Below, in pieces: positions 1 to 12,265 of a stretch of DNA of 64,000 bases. A program made the position numbers and the translations under genes. The stretch covers positions 12,446,842 through 12,510,841 of the forward strand of contig OX940861.1 in the NCBI GenBank assembly GCA_954871525.1, read 5' to 3'. Below the pieces are notes generated by a model, which worked only from the letters and a program-made list of their open reading frames with translations, ran no database searches and was not told the origin of the DNA. Position 1 is the stretch's first letter; the number at the start of each line of letters is the position of its first letter. The stretch comes from Parietaria judaica. Lineage: Eukaryota > Streptophyta > Magnoliopsida > Rosales > Urticaceae.

Positions 1-3000
1 TTATGACATCGAACTCGCCTGAATCGTCCTCGAACCGTAGGCCGTAGTATCGCTTAACTTCTGCCGGTGCGCCCTCCGGTATGTCCGCCCGTGGCGGTCC
101 CGTGCTGGATTCCCCTGCTTCCCCGCGATCTATCCGTTGCCTGAGTCTCCGGCTAAACGCTAGTCCCGTCTTCGTTGGGCTCTCCATCACTGTCCTTTGC
201 TCTTCCTGTGCGTTGAACTGTGGGAACCGGGCGTCGTATTCACTGTACAATGCAAAAAAGGCTTCGTTAACAACGTTAATATAATTCTGGTAATCCACCC
301 CGAGGTTTTCCCCGCAGGCTAACATCATTGCCCCCCAAGTAAACGAAAAACGGGGATCAAGTATAGCACCGAAGCAAAACGAAAACGGGGGTGGATCCCA
401 GTAAGTTTGGTATTTTGTAATCATCCCCGGAATAATGGGAGAAATAATAGGGTCATTTTCAAATTCTTTGAAAGCACACGTAATTTGGTAAAGACCCGAA
501 AGACCGTGGTTTAAAGAGGGCCTTTTTTGGTTTGAAAAATTTAGCGTAATAGCGTAAAATGGTTTAAGAAATTGGGTAAATTTCTGGGCCGTTTCCCAAT
601 CCGCCTCCGTGATCCGGTTCTGTGGCTCGAGTTCCATCCCGAGGAAGTGGTCTAACGGCAGCCGCTGTCTACAAACAACTGAAACCATTAAATATGTAGA
701 GTTCCAACGTGTATTATTATCTAAACCAAACTTGTTAGCGCGGTGATTGTGGTCTTTACAAAACTTTCTCCACCTACCGGTGGTTTGAGGATGCCGGATC
801 CAATCAACAATGCCGCGTATTTTATCAAGATGGTTAGCAATTTGATGTTCGCCGGTTCGTGCAATTAAATTTATTATGTGACAAGCACAACGTTGATGTA
901 AAATATTTTTAAATGGCGAACCGGGCAAACTAGATTCCAAGATTAAAATCGCGGCGTTGTTGTTTGCGGCATTGTCTAAGGTAATGGAAATTACCCGGTT
1001 TTGTAAACCCCAATCATTAAATAATGCAATTAATTTTTCAGCAATGTTTTGCCCGGTATGACGACCCTCGAATGGCGATAGGTTTAAAAGCCTTTGACAT
1101 GGATTCCACTCGTCGTCTACGTAATGGGCGGTCAGACTCATATAGTCGTTTAAACTTGGACCGCTCCACAGGTCGGTGGTAAAAGCGACGTTTATGCTAG
1201 ACATTTTAAAAAAATCGACCAAAAGGTTTTTTTGCATAGCATATGCGGTTTCCATGTCTTGGGTATAAGTTGTACGGGAAAACTGCTGGTACGTCGGATT
1301 AATCCTTTGCATATATCGGGTATGGTTGGGATTTTCGACAAAACTCAGCGGCACGCCCGTAGAAATTATCCATTCGAGGGTCCATTTCCGTAAATTAACT
1401 GCAGAAAGGGCACTTACCTGTGCTGTGTTTACCTCTTCGAGCTGCCCGGTCGGGAAGCATGCTCTTGCGTGTCTTTTCAAGTATCCGGTTCCGAGGTCAC
1501 CCATCGCGTCTAGTACTTTGCCGCATTTTTTGCACGTGGCGAGTTTGATGCGTTCGCCATTCTCCAACCGCCGATCTTCGTGGAAAAAATCCCACACTGG
1601 GGCCGTGTTTGGTCGTCCCCACGCCAGGGCCGAAGGAGTTGCGCTGTTAAAACAAAGGAATATTACATCGGATTAATAATAAATTAAGTATTACAAAAAA
1701 TATTACATTTATTATATCTTAACATTAATCATATTAATTAAATTAAATTTCATATAGTTAATTAAAAGAGTTAACGGAATTAAAAATGGTATTTTCTATG
1801 TGTGGAAATCATTATCAAGCTCTTTTTGACGGAACTCCCCGAGGTTCCACGGCCAGATCGACTGGAAAGGATGCTATGATCTCGCTTTAGGCCCAAGCTT
1901 TTCTAGACAGAACTCCCCGAGGTTCCCAGGCTAGCTTGGAGGAGATTGCAAAGCAAACCTTATTTAAAAACCAATCTTTCTAAGACACCGTATTCCATTA
2001 AGAACTTTATAATAATCACCACACATACAAATTACCATTTTTAATCCCGTTAACTTATTAAATCTCAAGAAAATCGTTTCTGGTGTGGAAGATCAGTCGA
2101 AACCGCAACCACAGAGCATACTAAGACTTTCAAGAGACGTGACAAATTAATTAATTAAACTAAAATAATTAAACTATAATATTTAAGGTTAAAAAATTAA
2201 ACGAAATTAAATATTCAAGATAATATGATTAAATGATTATTAAATCTCAAGAAACTCGTTTCTGATGTGGAAGATCAGTCGGAACCGCAACCACAGAGCA
2301 TACTAAGACTTTCAAGTGATTATTATTGAATAATTATTAATAATTAAAAACGGATTAATATTTATTATTTATTAATTATTAATAATTAATTATTTCTAAG
2401 TACTAACTTATTAATTAATAAATATTAATAATTAATGAAATAAACAAATGAATAAAGGTTATTACCCGGTTGAAGGACGTCGAGCACGTCGAGGACGGGC
2501 AACGGAGGCTTCACCGCTATCTTGATTGGAAGACCCGCGGTTGTAAACCCCAACATTTGAACCACGGATCGAGGGCGGCGTTTGATAGTCGTCGGGATCG
2601 GCATCGTCGGGACGTTGAGTTTGGTCGGGATCGGCATCTTCGGGGCCTTGAGTTTCGTCGGGATCGGCACCTTCGGGACCTTGAGCTCTGTAATCGGCAC
2701 CTTCCCGAAACATGAGATCGAAAAAAGGATCGTTATTTCCCCCCCTAGATTGAGCCACCGCTTCGACCAACTCTCGGGACACACGATCGGGATTGGCTTG
2801 GTGGTGGGCCAACGCCCGGACTAGATTAGGTCTTAGAGACCGTACTGTATCGTCAGGATAATTTGGATTGGCAGGGGAAGGGAACATTTCTTCGGGTAGC
2901 ATAACGGGAATGTAGTCGTCGGGACAAGGCTGCGATGTTCCCCCTTGTAGAAATTGGGGTTGCAAATTCCTGGCCGCCCTTCGACCCCCGGAACTACCGC

Positions 3001-3016
3001 CGCTTCTTCGAGACAT
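1..3016 (-). CDS. hAT-family transposase with BED zinc finger (3' end beyond window)
   Basis: Cut-and-paste DNA transposase of the hAT superfamily. I read two exons on the minus strand: 3016-2466 (start Met, 183 residues rich in D, P, Q and R) and 1643-1. The 822-bp intron (1644-2465) has GT at 2465-2464 and AG at 1645-1644, and the phase matches across it. Exon 2 opens into a BED-type zinc finger (CKKCGKVLD...YLKRHARACF), then the RNase H-like catalytic core with TDLWSGPSLNDY, SITLDNAANN, HQRCACHIINL and the DNNTRWNSTYLM block. The frame is open to base 1, where the residues GEFDVI should lead into the hAT dimerisation domain, so the protein is cut only by the window edge. About 730 residues are visible with no stop or frameshift, unlike the second hAT copy at 28.6-31.2 kb. 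Family assignment is firm; activity is inferred only from the open frame. Confidence 0.85.
2055..2316. repeat. 80-bp direct repeat inside the hAT transposase intron
   Basis: Two near-identical 80-bp copies lie at 2055-2134 and 2237-2316, both beginning TTATTAAATCTCAAGAAA and ending ACTTTCAAG, separated by about 100 bp of AT-rich sequence. I see four single-base differences. A second, shorter pair (AACTCCCCGAGGTTCC) occurs near 1832 and 1912 in the same intron. Confidence 0.85.
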
Positions 3017-3157
3017 ATTAATGAGAGAACTTTAGAAATTGAGAAATTTAGAACTTTGGAACTTTAGAGCTTGAGAGTGGAAAAAACTTAGAGAATTGAG
3101 AGAATTTGAGAGAGAGTTGAGAGATTGTTGGTGAAGAAATGAGGGAGGAAGAGGTGG

Positions 3158-3165
3158 TATTTATA
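3158..3165 (-). promoter_or_regulatory. TATA box of the hAT transposase gene
   Basis: TATAAATA on the minus strand, about 140 bp upstream of the start codon, followed by a purine/AG-rich leader. The second hAT gene has the same arrangement at 31551-31558. Confidence 0.55.
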
Positions 3166-3440
3166 GGGTTTGAGGAGAGAGTGGGGTGGGTGAATAATTA
3201 TTGTGGTGGGTGAAGTGGGTGAATAATTGTGAGGGGAAAGTGGGTGAAAAAAATTTTAAATTTGAAATTTTTAGGTTGAAATTCGAGTAAAGTGGGTAGG
3301 AATTGTGGTTGGGTAATAAAATTCGGGTAAATTTTTTGGGATTTACGCCCAAAACAAACACAATTTTCGCACCCCCTCGGATCAGTGACGTGTCGGCTTG
3401 TGATTGGCCGAAATCGTTTCACGCGGATCCTGGGTTGTGG

Positions 3441-3556
3441 GTCGCGATTCACGCCCCACGTCGCGACGATCGCGATTAACGACCCTCCGATCGCGACGCA
3501 TCGCGATTCACGCCCTCCTCGTCGCGACGATCGCGACGTCTACAGTCCGATCGCGA
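3441..3556. repeat. CG-dense palindromic motif cluster upstream of the hAT gene
   Basis: Repeated TCGCGACGATCGCGA-type motifs and partial copies sit in otherwise AT-rich DNA. hAT elements often carry clustered subterminal motifs that bind the transposase; that role here is inference. I did not find a clear element end or target duplication beyond it. Confidence 0.5.
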
Positions 3557-3559
3557 GTT

Positions 3560-4096
3560 TCACCTCTACGTGTGGCTATTTATAGAAAGCTTCACATGAA
3601 TAGAAAAACTGTATTTTGGTCGGAGGAGACATGTGGAGTTGAATTTGGACCATATTTAACGAATTTCTTGTTTATTCAATTTTACATTTTTATGTAATAC
3701 TAAAATGGATTAGAAGTTTCATGTTTTGGAACTTGGACGAAGTTGGGTTTTGAAATTTGGATATTATTAAAATGATTTTAAAGAGATCAAACAAATTAAA
3801 TGTGAAGAGAAAAAGGCTTAAACGGCAAAAATAACAACAACAAAGTTTGGGAAGGTCAAAGAGCATTAGAAATGTGATAAAAGGACATGAAATCCTGTGA
3901 GATTAGAAAACGATGTTAATAGATTGATAGTTCATGAAACGACAAAAAATGACTTTTCTGTTTCAGTTTCCACGAGGTATATAGCCTGCGTATTGCCGGC
4001 CTGCGGGTTATATAAATTTTTTTCCTCTTCGCAAGAGAAATTTGATAGTTTTATATTTTTTTATGTGTATAGTTCTTAAGCAAGTTGATATTTTTA
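3560..4096. other. Intergenic AT-rich sequence, nothing recognised
   Basis: Short open frames only, no domain, no clear repeat. The right-hand end of the hAT element is probably somewhere here or just before, but I could not fix it. Confidence 0.5.
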
Positions 4097-4290
4097 GGGT
4101 TAATTGCGGCAAAAATACTTAACCTTTGGTTATATTCTCCGATAGGTACTAAACCTCAATAAATATTGGCAAAAGTACCTAACGTCGCACTTTTGTTGCC
4201 GACCAACTAACGCCATTAGACACTTACCTACGTGGCTGTTACGCTTTCTCATGTGGCATGCCACGTGGCTAAAAGTTGGATACTTTCGCC
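4097..4290. repeat. Half of a diverged MITE-like repeat
   Basis: It starts GGGTTAATTGCGGCAAAAATAC and follows the order of motifs seen in the inverted repeat of the element at 34176-34644 (gtacctaa..., tggcaaaagtacc, aagtcgcac, gaccaac..aacgcc). Only one arm was found; the rest may be lost or displaced by the Copia insertion to the right. Confidence 0.4.
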
Positions 4291-4722
4291 GCCATGTGGT
4301 ATTTACAAAATATATATTTTTAATTTTTTTTAATTTCTCGTTGGCCCACATGTTTTGTTTTTTTTAACATATATCAAACATAATCAAATAATTTTGTAAA
4401 ATATGTATTTATAAAAATAATATGTTTTATTTTTAAAAAAATAATCAAATAATTCCTTAAAAATTATTAGTTTTATTTATTTTTAAAAAAATATTTTTTT
4501 CTTTCCCATGGCACATATTTTAATTTTTTTTTACATATGTCAAATATAATTAAATAATTTTAAAAAATATGCATTTATAAAAAATATTTTTTGTTTTTAA
4601 TATAGGAGGAATTTATAATTTATAAATATAGATTATTATTTTAGGTAATATGCGTGGAGGTAATGTGCGTGTTAAATAACTTTCAGAACTGAGTGAGAAA
4701 TGATCAATTGTCTTGATTTTTT

Positions 4723-5353
4723 TGTAGGTTATGCCCGAACCCGATATTGTATTTTTTGGGTTATCGGATATCGACCCGAATCCATAACCGACATAACGGG
4801 CCCACTTGGGCCCGAGTGATAATTATGAGTACACTTAATTAATTAAGAATTAATTAATTAAAGCTTATTAGGCCTTAATTAAAGCCCATTAGGTTTTATG
4901 ATATTAGGTATTATAAATACCTAATCATGACTCATAAAACAAATGAAGAATCAAAACCCTAGCACACAGAAAGAATTCGACCTCCCCTCCCTAGAAGGAA
5001 GTTGAGTTTTTGCTAGCTCCCCGGTTCTTCTTCGGTTCGTCATCCAAACACCGAGAAGGATCTAACCTATCCTCCGAGGTGTTTTCCGGTCATCAAGACG
5101 TTCCCGAGTGACGTGGTGGACGACTTAGAGGCACTACACTTGAAATGCTCATCCCTGGAACACTCACAGGAATCGGCCAGCTTCAGAATCGGCAAAAGTC
5201 GGCGTTTTCTGTACTGTTGGCAAAAGTACCGAAGTTTGGTAACGATCTCTAATTCGATATCTTAATTCTCGTAATTATTCAAGATCTATATTGTTCGATG
5301 ATATCCCGTGATTTCCCCCTCGGGATTGAGAAAGATTCATCGAAAACCCAACA
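4723..5353 (+). repeat. 5' LTR of the Copia element
   Basis: Matches 12266-12894 along its whole length. Begins TGTAGGTTATGCCCG and ends ACCCAACA just before the primer-binding site. It contains a TATAAATA box (AGGTATTATAAATACC near 4910) likely to drive element transcription. Confidence 0.9.
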
Positions 5354-5354
5354 G

Positions 5355-5366
5355 TGGTATTAAAGC
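5355..5366 (+). other. Primer-binding site, initiator tRNA-Met type
   Basis: TGGTATTAAAGC two bases after the LTR end, two changes from the usual plant TGGTATCAGAGC. It primes minus-strand DNA synthesis in the retroelement cycle. Confidence 0.8.
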
Positions 5367-5558
5367 CGGTATGAGTAATTTTCAAAAATTAGATATGTTA
5401 TCTGAAATAATTTTATGAATTTTTCAGTATGATTAGATTTTCAGTGGGAGCAGTAGAAAATTAATTATGTTAATTTTTGAGTGTGTTCGGGATCCGTTTT
5501 AGAATCGGGATATGATTTTATTTTAATTTTAAACAATAAAATAAAATTCTAAAAGGGA

Positions 5559-6010
5559 GACACAACTGGCGACACCACCACCTTGACCGGCGGCGACTTC
5601 GCCGTCGCCGCCATGGTCCCGGCGGCGCCGCCGGATGTGCCTCCTACAAAGTGGGAGGATTTTGGGATCGGTTAGGGTTTTGGAAACCCTAGCCAAACAG
5701 CAATCGGGCCTGGTTTATGAACCAGGCCCACGGGCTGGGTCAAACCCAGCCTGGTCAACGGGCTGGGTTGACCCAGCCCGACCCAAAACCCCACCCGGAT
5801 CCAGCTGGATCCGGGTAGACCCAACCCGGGTCCGACCCGGGTACCCGCCCGGGTCCGACCCGGATCTGGGTCAAACCCCTGACCCGGGTCCAATTGGACC
5901 CGGGTCTGACCTATTCTCGGGCAGAGGCTGCATGCCCTGCCCGATCTGCTCGGACTGCCCGAAGGCAGCCCGTACGAGCCCGGGTCAAGCCCATGCTCGT
6001 ATCCCGGTCC
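5559..6010 (+). repeat. GC-rich palindromic island in the Copia leader
   Basis: A run of GGCGGCG/CCGCC, then repeated GACCCGGGTC and GGGCTGGGT/ACCCAGCCC modules. 5881-5906 is a perfect 26-bp palindrome centred on CAATTG. An open frame (5635-6096) crosses it, but its low-complexity Gly/Pro-rich product is not convincing. Flanking leader sequence is strongly AT-rich. Confidence 0.8.
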
Positions 6011-7005
6011 AATATTTAATTTTAATTTATATGTTAATTATTTTAAAAATGATTAAATTGTTTATATTGTTTTTAATTATAATTAAATATATATGAATTA
6101 ATTATAAGTTTGAAAATCTAATATGTGAAAAGATAAAAGTTTATAAATTCGATTTATCTAACTTTTATGTTGATTGCCTTATGATGTTTAATGTTTTAAT
6201 ATTTTTCATAATTTGATTTATAAATGGTTATTAATCAAAATTATTCACTTTGAATAATACTTAATTAGATTAAGTTTATGAACATACATTTTAATTATTA
6301 ATGTAATAAGAAATGTGAAAACATTTTTTTTTAATAAATAATCTTTATGATAATTAATAGATTATTTATAAATATATATATATATGTATTTATATATATA
6401 TCACGAATATGTCTTGAAATTGGATTGTGCATTACATATTCGTTAGTCTTAAAAGTCAAATTTTTAATAAGTTAATCATGTTTGTTCTAAGGCTAAGTAA
6501 GTAAGGATCACACTAAACCCCTCAATAAATATTAGGTATTTAGTCTTCCACCGGCTGAATCCTCGATCTAATTGTATATGGTCTTAGTGCATCTTTAACC
6601 CAAAAGAGTACTTTTATTCATTACATTTAGACGCGTAGGGCGACCTATACTGTCCGCCGATTCACCCTGTGGGTTTGCCTAACCGAGTACTCTAATCTGA
6701 TTAGATATCGTAGACAAATTTTGAAATCGATTAGAATGTATATGAAAAAAAAATCGTTTTTCTATTCTAAACGTCAGAGATAATATAGGATATTAGTGCA
6801 AGAGTTGACTTTCTCTGAGTGATAAGTTAATGAGATTGATGATGGTAACTTTTTCATTAATAAATCACGAAATATTATATAAGTCCTTATAATATTTTTT
6901 TAACATCTTTATTATAATAAATATTATTTGTAATTTACATGTTAATACTAGAATTAATATTGTGCTTATTCAATTTTTCCTTTTATATTATGTAGAACTT
7001 GAACA
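6011..7005 (+). other. AT-rich remainder of the Copia leader
   Basis: Non-coding sequence between the GC island and gag. No conserved structure recognised; it contains short TA runs near 6370-6400. Confidence 0.6.
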
Positions 7006-8223
7006 ATGTCTAACATCTCATTAAGATCGATCCTTGAGAAGGAAAACATCTTAAACGGAAAGAATTTTCCGGAATGGCAAAGACGCCTCAAAGTAGTGCT
7101 CAGGCACGAAAAGAAGGAGGCCATCATCATTGATGTGCCTCCTGCTGAACCACCTGCTACTGCAACCCGAGCAGACAAGTATGCTTATAAGAAGTATAAT
7201 GATGATGCTGCTGAAGTAGCTTGTCTCATGTTGGCAACCATGACTTCAAACCTCATGGAACAGCATGAAAACATGTCTGCGTGGGAAATGATTCAACATC
7301 TTAAGAAGATGTATGAAAGTGAAGCACGTCACACTAGATTCAGGATAATGGGAAATTTGCTGAGAGCAAAATTACCTGAAGGAAACAATGTACATGATCA
7401 TGTTTTGAAAATGATCTCCTGGTCAGAAAGTTTGACGAGGCAGGAGATAAAGATCCCTGAAGAAGTGTACATTGACATAGTGTTGAACTCTCTCCCTGAT
7501 TCTTATAATCAGTTTATACTGAATTATAACATGTCTTCTGAAAAGAAAAGTCTGCATCAACTTCACAACATGTTGCAGACAGCTGAGGTAAATGTACCCA
7601 GAGGAAATGCCAAGAATGTCATGGCAATCACAAAATTCAAGGGAAAGAAGCAAATTGTTCAGAAAAGGAAAGACAAGGGTCCAAATAACCTAAAGGTTAA
7701 GGCAAAAGCCATGAAACCCAAGGTTGGACCCACCCTCGATCATAAGTGCTTTCACTGCGACAAGAGGGGACACTGGAAGAGAAACTGTCCCCAATATCTT
7801 GCAGAAATGAGGAAGATGAAGAAGAGTGAAGACTCTATCACAGGTATAAATGTTATAGAAATAAATCTTACAACTTCTAAAGATTGGGTATTAGATACAG
7901 CATGCGGTACTCATATTTGTACTGACATGCAGACCTTGAAGAAAAGTAAGATGCTGAGGGAGCATGAGACTAACATGCGCGTGGCGAATGGAGCACCTGT
8001 TGCTGCAAAAGCTGTGGGTCATGTAGATCTCAACACCCCAGCAGGAATGATTTTAGAATTAAATGACTGTCATTTCGTACCTTCTATTACCAAGAACATA
8101 ATTTCTATTCCAGAATTGGATGTTTTAGGTTTTAATTTTAAAATTGGTGACAAGCGTTGTGCAATTTTAAGGATGGTATTTGCTATGGTATTGCTTATTT
8201 ATCAAATGGTTTGTATACTCTAA
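7006..8223 (+). pseudogene. gag: Copia Gag and protease region
   Basis: Starts with a Met followed by a Gag capsid-like domain (residues about 10-215, NFPEWQRRLK...). A CCHC zinc knuckle, CFHCDKRGHWKRNC, lies near residue 247 and binds RNA. The aspartic protease follows near residue 293: WVLDTACGTHICTD, where the usual D-T/S-G triad reads D-T-A, so the active site may be damaged. A frameshift near 8160 ends the frame early; the next domain continues in another frame from 8157. In an intact element this would be one Gag-Pol polyprotein. Confidence 0.88.
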
Positions 8224-11072
8224 ATACCTCTAAAAATCATGTCTATAGCATCGCTAGTAAAAAAGCGAAACCAAACCAAGTCAACTTAGCCTATCTCTGG
8301 CACTGTCGATTTAGCCACATAGGTGAGAAACGCATAACTCAGCTCCATAAGAATGGAATGCTGGATGATTTCGATTATGAATCTTATCACACATGCGAAT
8401 CTTGTCTGGCCGGGAAAATGACGAAGCCGTCCTTTAAAGGGACCTATGAGAGAATGAATGGACTTTTGGAACTCATTCATTCTGATGTATGTGGCCCAAT
8501 GCCAATTCAGGCTAAAGGAGGTTTTAGATATTTCATTACGTTTACTGATGACTTCAGTAGATATGGTTATGTTTATCTAATGAAACACAAATCTGAATCA
8601 CTTGAAAAGTTCAAGCAATTCAAGAATGAAGCTGAAAATCAGTTAAGCAAGAAAGTAAAAACAATCCGATCTGATAGAGGAGGCGAATACTTGAGCGATG
8701 AATTCAAAGCTTACCTCAATGACATGGGAATAGTGTCATCATTAACTCTTCCAGGAACACCTCAATTAAATGGTGTTTCTGAAAGAAGAAATCGAACCTT
8801 GTTGGACATGGTCTGATCATTGATGAACAAAACGGATTTACCTGAGTCCCTATGGGGGCATGCACTTATGACAGCCGCTACCATACTAAACTGTGTGCCA
8901 TCAAAGACGGTTCCTTCAACACCATATGAGACGTGGAAATGAGGAAAACCCAATCTACAGTTCATGAGAATCTGGGGATGTGAGACATATGTCAAGACAT
9001 TAATGTCTGACAAACTCAGCCCCAAATCTATAAAATGCAACTTTGTGGGATACCCAAAAGAAACTGCTGGGTACTACTTCTATCAGAAAAACACTGCCAA
9101 AATCATCATTGCCAAAACTGGTATATTCTTAGAAGAAGATTTTCTCTCTAGAAAGTCTAGTGGGAGAAACATTGTTCTTCATGAAGAACAAGAACCACAA
9201 GATCAAAATGAACCATAAATGGACACAGAAGAAGCTCAAACATCTGGTTATACACACCATGATCAAATCATGAATGATAACCCAATGGAGGAAGTTGTTC
9301 TTAACAAGGAAGTTAATGATGAGATCATCAACGAACCACCTCAAGAAAACATAACTTTATATGATGTACCCATTCAAGATGGGATAAATGAGCAACCTGA
9401 TTACACACTGACATCTCGAAGATCAACCAGAGAGAGTCAACCTCCTCTGAAATTGAATCTTCTTGTTTCAATAGAAGATGAAATAATTCATGAGGATGAG
9501 GGTCAAGAGCCCGAGCCTTACAAAGAAGCTATGTCAGGAGATGACTCAGAGAAATGGCTGGAAGCCATGAACTCTGAAATGGACTCCATGTACAACAACA
9601 AGGTATGGGACCTTGTTGATGCTCCCAAAGGGTCAAAACCCATTGGGTGCAAATGGATCTTCAAGAAGAAGTTTGACATGGATGGCAAAGTACAAACGTA
9701 CAAAGGGAGATTGGTCGCTAAGGGTTATCGACAAATTCATGGTATAGACTATGATGAAACATTCTTACCAATTGCCATGTTCAAGTCAATAAGAATCTTG
9801 CTAGCCATTGCAGCATTTCATGATTATGAAATCTGGCAAATGGACGTTAAAACCGCATTCTTGAATGGTGTTCTGGAAGAGGATGTGTATATGACATAAC
9901 CTGAAGGTTTCATTGACCATAAACAAAATAACAAGGTTTGTAAATTGAAAAGGTCAATTTACGGTCTCAAGCAAGCATCTCGAAGTTGGAATCGTCGTTT
10001 TGATGAATCGATCACTTAGTTTGGTTTCATAAAAAACAAAGACGATCCATGTGTGTATATCAAATCTAGTGGGAGCATAGTTGTTTTCTTGATTCTTTAT
10101 GTAGATGACATATTGATAATAGGAAATGATACATCTGAACTCCAAGCAGTAAAGGAATGGTTGAGAAAATGTTTCTCAATGAAAGACTTAGGAGAAGCCG
10201 CCTATATCTTAGGCGTAAAGATTCAAATAGAACTAAAAGAATCTTATCTCTAAGTCAAGGTACATATATCGATAAAATCGTTAAAAGGTTTAACATGGAT
10301 AAATCGGGAAAAAGGTTTCACTCCGATGACACATAAAACATATCTGACAAAGAAGCAATGTCCGACTTCTTTAGAAGAAATCAAATGTATGGGAAAGATT
10401 CCGTATGCTTCTGCTATAAGGTCAATTATGTATGCAATGATATGTACCCGTCCAGATGTAGCTTTTGCCTTAAGCATGACAAGTAGATTTCAATCAAACC
10501 CTGGATTAAATCATTGGGTCGCCGTAAAGAATATCTTGCATTACTTGAACAGAACAAAAGATAGATGTTTGACATACGGCGGAGCAAATCAAATAATCTT
10601 TGAAGGTTATTCTGATGCAAGTTTCCAAACTGACAGGGATGATTTCAAATCTCAAACAGGATACATATTCTGTGTAAACGGTGGTGCTGTTACACGGAAC
10701 AGCAGCAAACAAGCTACAGTAGCTGATTCAACCACCGAATCTGAGTACATTGCAGCATCTGATGCTGCTAAAGAGGCTGTATGGATCAAGAAATTTGTTT
10801 CTGATCTTGGTGTAGTTCCTAGCATTGGTGATCCTGTCAAGCTATACTGCGACAACAACGGAGCTATAGCACAAGCCAAGGAACCAAGATCACACAAGAC
10901 AATAAAGCATGTACTCAGAAAATACCATCTGATCAGAGACATAGTCGATCGGAAGGACATAGAGATGGAAAGAGTAGACACTGAAGACAATGTGGCAGAT
11001 CCGATGACAAAGGCTTTGTCGAAAGAAAAGCATTTTCGTCATGCGGAAAATATTGGGATAAAGAACCCATAA
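8157..11072 (+). pseudogene. pol: Copia Pol: integrase, reverse transcriptase, RNase H
   Basis: Remnant of the polymerase polyprotein. GAG-pre-integrase (LWHCRFSHIGEKR...CESCLAGK) is followed by the integrase core (HSDVCGPM, DDFSRYGY, SDRGGEY), reverse transcriptase from about 9590 (WIFKKKFDMDG, QMDVKTAFLNG, catalytic YVDD at 10101-10112) and RNase H (YSDASFQTD, TTESEYIAAS, LYCDNNGA) to 11072. In-frame stops occur at about 8814, 8939, 9216, 9897 and 10017, and two frameshifts lie between 10225 and 10330. At several of these the expected codon is CGA, CAA or CAG, consistent with C-to-T decay. Not functional. Confidence 0.9.
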
Positions 11073-12265
11073 ATGTCTGCAATTATTTAAATACATTGAA
11101 CTCATTTCATGGTTCAAAGACAAATTTATTGTAATCATTATTCGTTAAATTTGAAGCACAATCTTAACTTTTTAAAAGGCAAGTTTCATCATTTAACTTT
11201 CATATCAATATCCTAGTCATTTAGAAATATTGATATCAGCTAAACAAATGCAGTTCCTAAGATATCTTAAATGATAATCTTGAATTTTCCCCAGCCAAAG
11301 AAAGTCATTACGAAGAAACATAGAGGGACTATAAATGACATTTCAAAATTGACTGGTATATGTAGATAAGAAGAAAGGAAAGAGATCCTTGATATCTATG
11401 AGATATTCTTATACATATAGGCACTAGTCGGAATGACTAGCAATGCTGGAATGACTCACACTCTAAGATTTCTCACATGGAAACAAAACCTTAAAATAAG
11501 GGGACACTGAGAAACTTAGAGATATGAAGATAGACTCCAAAGTTTGAGAAACATCATGAGTCCATCACTGGGTAAATCACATACTTAGATTATAACTCAA
11601 CGCTTACCGTAATAGGAAAGTTATAACAGCTATAGTTTGGCATGTGATGAATCTTGTATGATGGAATGATATTTCAAGAAAACGTGCATCTCCCCATTCA
11701 TCTTGGGGCAATACACTCAGGGCCTTCTGAATAGTATAAGTAAATGAAAACTATGGCCATAGTCAAAACAAAAGTGTTTTTGTTTTGGTGTTTCAATACC
11801 AATACCCGAATCAGAAAATTAGAGTACGGCTTAAACAGATGTGCCAAACCATGATCTGTGCCAAATCTAAAGTAGTAAAGATGTTGAAGGAATCAGTCAT
11901 ATACAAAATATGTTAATATAGAAGAACCACATGGTTCTTCATAATTAACTTATATAAAAGGGGATTCCAAAATTTTGTAGATTGGGGGAAGTGATGCCTA
12001 GGTGGAGGCCACTCACTTCTAGCATACTCTAAATGAGTATGTGGCCAACACTACAGAATCCTAAAGAGTCACACCGAACTCGCAACGGAAACGGAATACG
12101 ATAACTAATTTACAACGAAACAAGTTTCAGTTGTAACTTTGATGAATCAGGCATGAGTAGCTGAGAAGATGTACATATAACCCAATATGGCATTTTCGAG
12201 TAATACTTTATGTGCAGGACGTGCACGGAGATAACCAATCTGGTGCGTTCGTGCAAGTGGGAGAT
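11073..12265 (+). other. Copia 3' untranslated region and purine tract
   Basis: Non-coding spacer between RNase H and the 3' LTR. It ends in GCAAGTGGGAGAT (12253-12265), the polypurine tract that primes plus-strand synthesis. No extra ORF is recognisable. Confidence 0.75.

Noticed and set aside
81..1676. Plus-strand ORFs over the hAT gene
   Set aside because: Antisense shadows; the minus strand carries the conserved BED and hAT motifs.
5635..6096. 153-codon ORF in the Copia leader
   Set aside because: Low-complexity product of GC palindromes, no domain, ends in AT-rich random sequence.
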